Assembly (NCBI RefSeq): GCF_000172415.1
Contig: NZ_ABLD01000010.1
Span: forward strand, 62,001 to 126,000
DNA from: Paraburkholderia graminis C4D1M
Lineage (GTDB): Bacteria; Pseudomonadota; Gammaproteobacteria; Burkholderiales; Burkholderiaceae
Reading direction: 5' to 3'
DNA length: 64,000 bases
In this document: positions 60,846 to 64,000 of the stretch, in pieces
Numbering within the stretch: the stretch's first letter is position 1
How the letters are laid out: every line of letters starts with the position of its first letter
Position numbers and translations under genes: made by a program
The notes under the pieces: model-generated
The model's database searches: none
The model's input: only the letters and a program-made list of their open reading frames with translations
Told to the model about the DNA's origin: nothing

Positions 60846-62389
60846 CACGACGGCTCCTTCGCAATCGCGTCCGGCGTGCCGGCTTCGAACGCGAACACAT
60901 TGACGTCGAAGAGCGCGAGCGGCGCGTCGTCGCGCGTTTCCAGATAGCAGCGCCACAGCAGGTTGCGCGCGACCTTCAGCCGATACGCGCTCGACGCGCG
61001 CATGTCGGTGAGCGGCTGGTAGTCGGCGGCGAGCGCGTTCATGGCCTGCCGCGCGGCGGCTTCGTCCCACGTCGCGCCGGTTAGCGCGGCCTCGGTTTGC
61101 GCGGCGCGCTTAGGCGTCGCCGCCATGCCGCCGAACGCGATGCGCGCCTCGCGGATCGTGCCGCTGTCGTCGATATGCAGCGCGAATGCCGCGCACACCG
61201 CGGAGATGTCCTGATCGTAGCGCTTCGACACTTTGTACGTGCGAAAGCGCAGCATGCCGCCAGGCCGCGGCACGCGCAGCGCGGCGACGAATTCGCCCGC
61301 GGCGAGCGCCGTCTTCTGATAGCCGAGATAGAACGCGTCGAGCGGCAGCGTGCGCGTTTTCGCGCCGTGACGCAGCACGACTTCGGCGCCGAGCGCGAGC
61401 AGCGCGGGCATCGAATCGCCGATGGGCGAGCCGTTCGCGACGTTGCCGCCGAGCGTGCCGGCGTTGCGGATCGGCAGCGACGCGAAGCGCGTCCAGAGTT
61501 CGGCGAGTTCGGGGTAGTCGGCGGCGAGGGCCGCGTACGCGTCTTCGAGCGTGACGGCGGCGCCGATGGTCAGCGTTTGCGCGTCGTGCTCGACCGTCTT
61601 TAGCTCGCGCACGTTGCCGATATACAGGATGTCGCCGAGATCGCGGAACTGCTTCGTGACCCACAGGCCGACATCGGTGCTGCCCGCGACGAGCCGCGCT
61701 TCCGGATGCTCGGCGCGAAGCTGCGCGAACGCGTCGAGTGCGACGGGCGCGTAAAACGCCGGCGAGCCGAAGGCAGCGCCACGTGAATCGGCGGCGCGGT
61801 ATTCGAAGGTGTCGTTGCGTTGCAGTTCGCGCAGTGCTGTTTCAATTGCCTCGCGGTCGAGCGTCGTACGCGGATATTGCGCGTAGTCGAACATTTTCTG
61901 CGCGGCGTCGACGATCGGCCGGTAGCCCGTGCAGCGGCACAGGTTGCCGGACAGCGCAGTGTTGATTTCGTCGCGTGTCGGCAGGCCGGCCGCGGCCGGC
62001 TGGTTTTCGTACAGCGCCCACATCGACATGACGAAGCCGGGCGTGCAGAAGCCGCACTGCGAACCGTGGCAGTCGACCATCGCCTGTTGTACGGGATGCA
62101 GCGTGCCATCGGCGGCGCGCAGGTCTTCGACGGTGAAGAGCGCCTTGCCGTCGAGCGTTGGCAGAAACTGGATGCAGGCGTTGACCGCTTTCAGCGCGAG
62201 CGCGCCGCGCCCGTCGAGTTCGCCGATGACCACGGTGCAGGCGCCGCAGTCGCCTTCAGCGCAGCCTTCCTTGGTGCCGGTGCAATGCAGGTCTTCGCGC
62301 AGATGCTGGAGCACGGTGCGCGAGGCGGGCACGCCCGCGACCTCTTGGACGGACCCCTGGCGATAAAAGCGGATGGTTTGCGTTGTCAT
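60845..62389 (-). CDS. xdhA: Xanthine dehydrogenase, iron-sulfur and FAD-binding subunit
   Basis: A 514-residue small subunit. Two [2Fe-2S] clusters are marked by CTGTKEGCAEGDCGACTVV and CGFCTPGFVMSM...CRCTGYRPI (first about 165 residues), and the FAD domain follows with RLVAGSTDVGLWVTKQFRDL and GTLGGNVANGSPIGDSMPALLAL. Together with XdhB it passes electrons from the purine to NAD+. The ATG at 62389 gives the family N-terminus; the frame is open upstream but resembles nothing. First gene of the purine operon. Confidence 0.96.
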   Translation of the reverse strand: MTTQTIRFYRQGSVQEVAGVPASRTVLQHLREDLHCTGTKEGCAEGDCGACTVVIGELDGRGALALKAVNACIQFLPTLDGKALFTVEDLRAADGTLHPVQQAMVDCHGSQCGFCTPGFVMSMWALYENQPAAAGLPTRDEINTALSGNLCRCTGYRPIVDAAQKMFDYAQYPRTTLDREAIETALRELQRNDTFEYRAADSRGAAFGSPAFYAPVALDAFAQLRAEHPEARLVAGSTDVGLWVTKQFRDLGDILYIGNVRELKTVEHDAQTLTIGAAVTLEDAYAALAADYPELAELWTRFASLPIRNAGTLGGNVANGSPIGDSMPALLALGAEVVLRHGAKTRTLPLDAFYLGYQKTALAAGEFVAALRVPRPGGMLRFRTYKVSKRYDQDISAVCAAFALHIDDSGTIREARIAFGGMAATPKRAAQTEAALTGATWDEAAARQAMNALAADYQPLTDMRASSAYRLKVARNLLWRCYLETRDDAPLALFDVNVFAFEAGTPDAIAKEPS

Positions 62390-62906
62390 GGCGAATCCAG
62401 AAGACAGTGCGGACCGGGCGCGCGTTACGCATGGGGTCGCGCCAAAGCCGGCCTCGCGCACGTAGATCGCCATCCAGAACCGAAGATAGCACTCCCGCGC
62501 CCCAAAAATATTTCCGATGCCGCATGAAGCTTATGCGGAACAAGCAATGAGATAAGTCCGATTTGTGTCGGATTCGTGAGGGGCGGGGAAGTTGCGTTGG
62601 GGTGGGGCGGTGTTGCCTGCCAGGCGGTGGGCGGCGCTGCGGTGGGTGTGGCGCTCGCGGTGCGTGTGCCGCATGGTGCGCGGCTTCGAAAGCTCGGTGT
62701 TTTCGCACTTGCTGACGGCGCCGCCGCGGTTCTGGGGTGGGCGGCGCGCGACGAGGCGGAGAGCGGCGGTGGGCCGTGCCGGACGGCGCGCTACGGCGGA
62801 GGCGCTGCTCGGTAGGGCAGTGTGCGGTGCGGTAGCGTAGCGGGCTGCCTGGGCGAGGCCGGAGTCCAGCGGCAGCCCCAACCCCGCCCCAACCAGCGAA
62901 TCCCGC
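62390..62906. other. Region upstream of the xanthine dehydrogenase operon, no gene seen
   Basis: About 515 bases between xdhA and dsbB, very G-rich on the plus strand between 62570 and 62880, with long arginine-rich frames that look like composition artefacts. It must hold the promoter of xdhA, but no clear -35/-10 or operator could be recognised. Confidence 0.5.
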
Positions 62907-63416
62907 CTACGCGATCCGTCGACGATTGCGCACCAGACTCAGCGCCAGCGGCACAAACGCCAGCACGAAGCCGACCAGCGCCCACATCGGCAGCGTGAGC
63001 CCGAGGATAGGCGGATAAGCGGTTTCGCACAGCCCCGCGACCTTGAACACGCCCGGCAGCCAGTGCGCGGGCGGCAGGCTGTCGACGATCGGCTGGAGCG
63101 CGTCGAAGCCGCAGCTAAAGCCCGGATTCGCCTGCACATACACGTGGCGGACGGCGGTCACGATGCCGGCCAGCGCCGACAGCGCAGCCATGACTTCCAG
63201 CAGACGCACGCCGCGCCAACTGTTAAAACGCGCGCCGAGGAACGCGAAGATCGCGATCAGCAGGAAGAAATAGCGCTGGATGATGCACAGCGGGCACGGG
63301 TCTTCGTGCTTGAAGTATTGCAGGTACAGTGCGCCGGCCACGAGGCCGACGCAGATCAGGCCTAGCAGGACCAGCAGGGAGCGCTCGCGGCGCAGCATCG
63401 CGTTGTCGTTGTTCAT
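62907..63416 (-). CDS. dsbB: Disulfide bond formation protein DsbB
   Basis: A 169-residue inner-membrane quinone reductase that re-oxidises DsbA. The first periplasmic redox pair is Cys41-Cys44 in EDPCPLCIIQRYF and the second is Cys102 with Cys130 in FSCGFDALQ and VAGLCETAYP. Four hydrophobic segments and the EDPCPLCIIQRY signature are standard for the family. It lies alone between the xdh operon and an amidase gene on the same strand. Confidence 0.96.
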   Translation of the reverse strand: MNNDNAMLRRERSLLVLLGLICVGLVAGALYLQYFKHEDPCPLCIIQRYFFLLIAIFAFLGARFNSWRGVRLLEVMAALSALAGIVTAVRHVYVQANPGFSCGFDALQPIVDSLPPAHWLPGVFKVAGLCETAYPPILGLTLPMWALVGFVLAFVPLALSLVRNRRRIA

Positions 63417-63578
63417 GGATCGTGTGGCTGTGTGCGTGTGTTGTGCGGCTGTTGTGGGCTGTCAGGCGGTCGTTATGGTCGTCTGTCAGCGAAAAGGGCA
63501 GGTGCCCGCGATTCTAGCGCGAACCCCCGCCCCCACGGCGCCACGCACTCAGGCGCGCTTCGATGCCGCAGGCGCGCG

Positions 63579-64000
63579 TCAGCGAATCGCGTTGAGCACT
63601 GCCTCGGCGCCGCGGCCGATAGCGAGCAGCGCGTCGTCGGCGTGCGGCGCGCCGGCCAGCATCAGGCCGACCGGCGCGTCGCCGCGCAGGTGGCACGGCA
63701 GCGACAATGCACACGCGTCGAGAAAATTAAACACGCCGGGGTTACGCAGGATCAGCGCGTTGGTGCGGCCGAACAGATCGTCGTCGGAAACCAGTTCGGC
63801 GACGCGCGGCGGCACCACCGGCACCGTCGGCGCGACCACCGCGTCGAAGCGCTGCCACAGCGTGCGGGCGGCTTCGGCGAGCATTGCGTCGCGTTCGGCG
63901 AGCAGGTCGAGATAGTCGGCGGCGCTGGCGGGCTGGCCCTTCAGAATGCGCACCAGCACGCGCGGATCGTATTGTTCGCGATGCTTTTCCAGCAACGGAC
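63579..64000 (-). CDS. Amidase (AS family), C-terminal part
   Basis: The reading frame enters at the window edge and ends at 63579. The visible 140 residues fit the C-terminal part of an amidase-signature enzyme: YLDLLAERDAMLAEAARTLW, FDAVVAPTVPVVPPRVAELV, TNALILRNPGVFNFLDACAL, and the late CHLRGDAPVGLMLAGAPHADDALL. The catalytic Ser-Ser-Lys part lies outside. It resembles allophanate hydrolase/amidase types but the substrate cannot be told. Ends without the extra C-terminal domain of allophanate hydrolase. Confidence 0.88.
   Translation of the reverse strand, partial: PLLEKHREQYDPRVLVRILKGQPASAADYLDLLAERDAMLAEAARTLWQRFDAVVAPTVPVVPPRVAELVSDDDLFGRTNALILRNPGVFNFLDACALSLPCHLRGDAPVGLMLAGAPHADDALLAIGRGAEAVLNAIR

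Noticed and set aside
62576..62880. Plus- and minus-strand frames in the G-rich gap before dsbB
   Set aside because: Arg/Gly/Ala-rich composition artefacts with no start signal.

Overview
The window is GC-rich chromosomal DNA from a betaproteobacterium of the Burkholderia/Paraburkholderia type. The evidence is the housekeeping gene order (yicC-gmk-rpoZ-spoT-greB; hemW-rdgB-rph; hemL-ribD-ribE-ribB-ribH-nusB), an OmpC-like porin, a Bcr/CflA efflux pump and a DUF4136 lipoprotein. This assignment is inferred from protein character and synteny, not from a database search.

Layout. 1-7.9 kb (minus strand): hemL, the riboflavin genes, nusB and an aminotransferase, with a ccdAB-type toxin-antitoxin pair lodged between ribE and ribB. 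8-11.1 kb: an EVE-like protein, an MFS pump, a small unknown gene, a broken DUF3800 gene and tRNA-Ser. 11.2-20 kb: core genes (hemW, rdgB, rph, then yicC, gmk, rpoZ, spoT), a DUF2591 gene, two identical tRNA-Arg(ACG) genes and greB. 20-26.6 kb: a porin, a strong candidate small RNA with three hairpins, a cold-shock gene, a class C group II intron directly after the cold-shock terminator, an exonuclease/GIY-YIG protein and a secreted chorismate mutase. 26.6-35 kb: small unknown genes, tRNA-Thr, fbp, a higBA toxin-antitoxin pair, pepN, a lipoprotein, and a UPF0016 manganese exporter preceded by a yybP-ykoY-type riboswitch.

35.4-54.6 kb is the most notable region. It holds a 16-gene plus-strand operon in which every gene overlaps the next, encoding an aryl polyene (xanthomonadin/flexirubin-like pigment) pathway: two acyl carrier proteins, three ketosynthases plus a chain-length-factor-like protein, ketoreductase, dehydratases, aryl-ACP ligase, acyltransferases, a glycosyltransferase, thioesterase, LolA-like carrier and MMPL exporter. 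An aromatic amino acid ammonia-lyase in the same operon suggests a cinnamate-type starter. Two paralogous secreted proteins, a SAM methyltransferase and a flavin-dependent halogenase-like enzyme follow. One ketosynthase gene carries a one-base frameshift, so the pathway may be disabled or the assembly may contain an error.

54.7-62.4 kb (minus strand) is a purine catabolic operon: xanthine dehydrogenase xdhABC, an adenine-deaminase-type enzyme and guanine deaminase, which together funnel adenine and guanine to xanthine and urate. dsbB and the C-terminal end of an amidase close the window.
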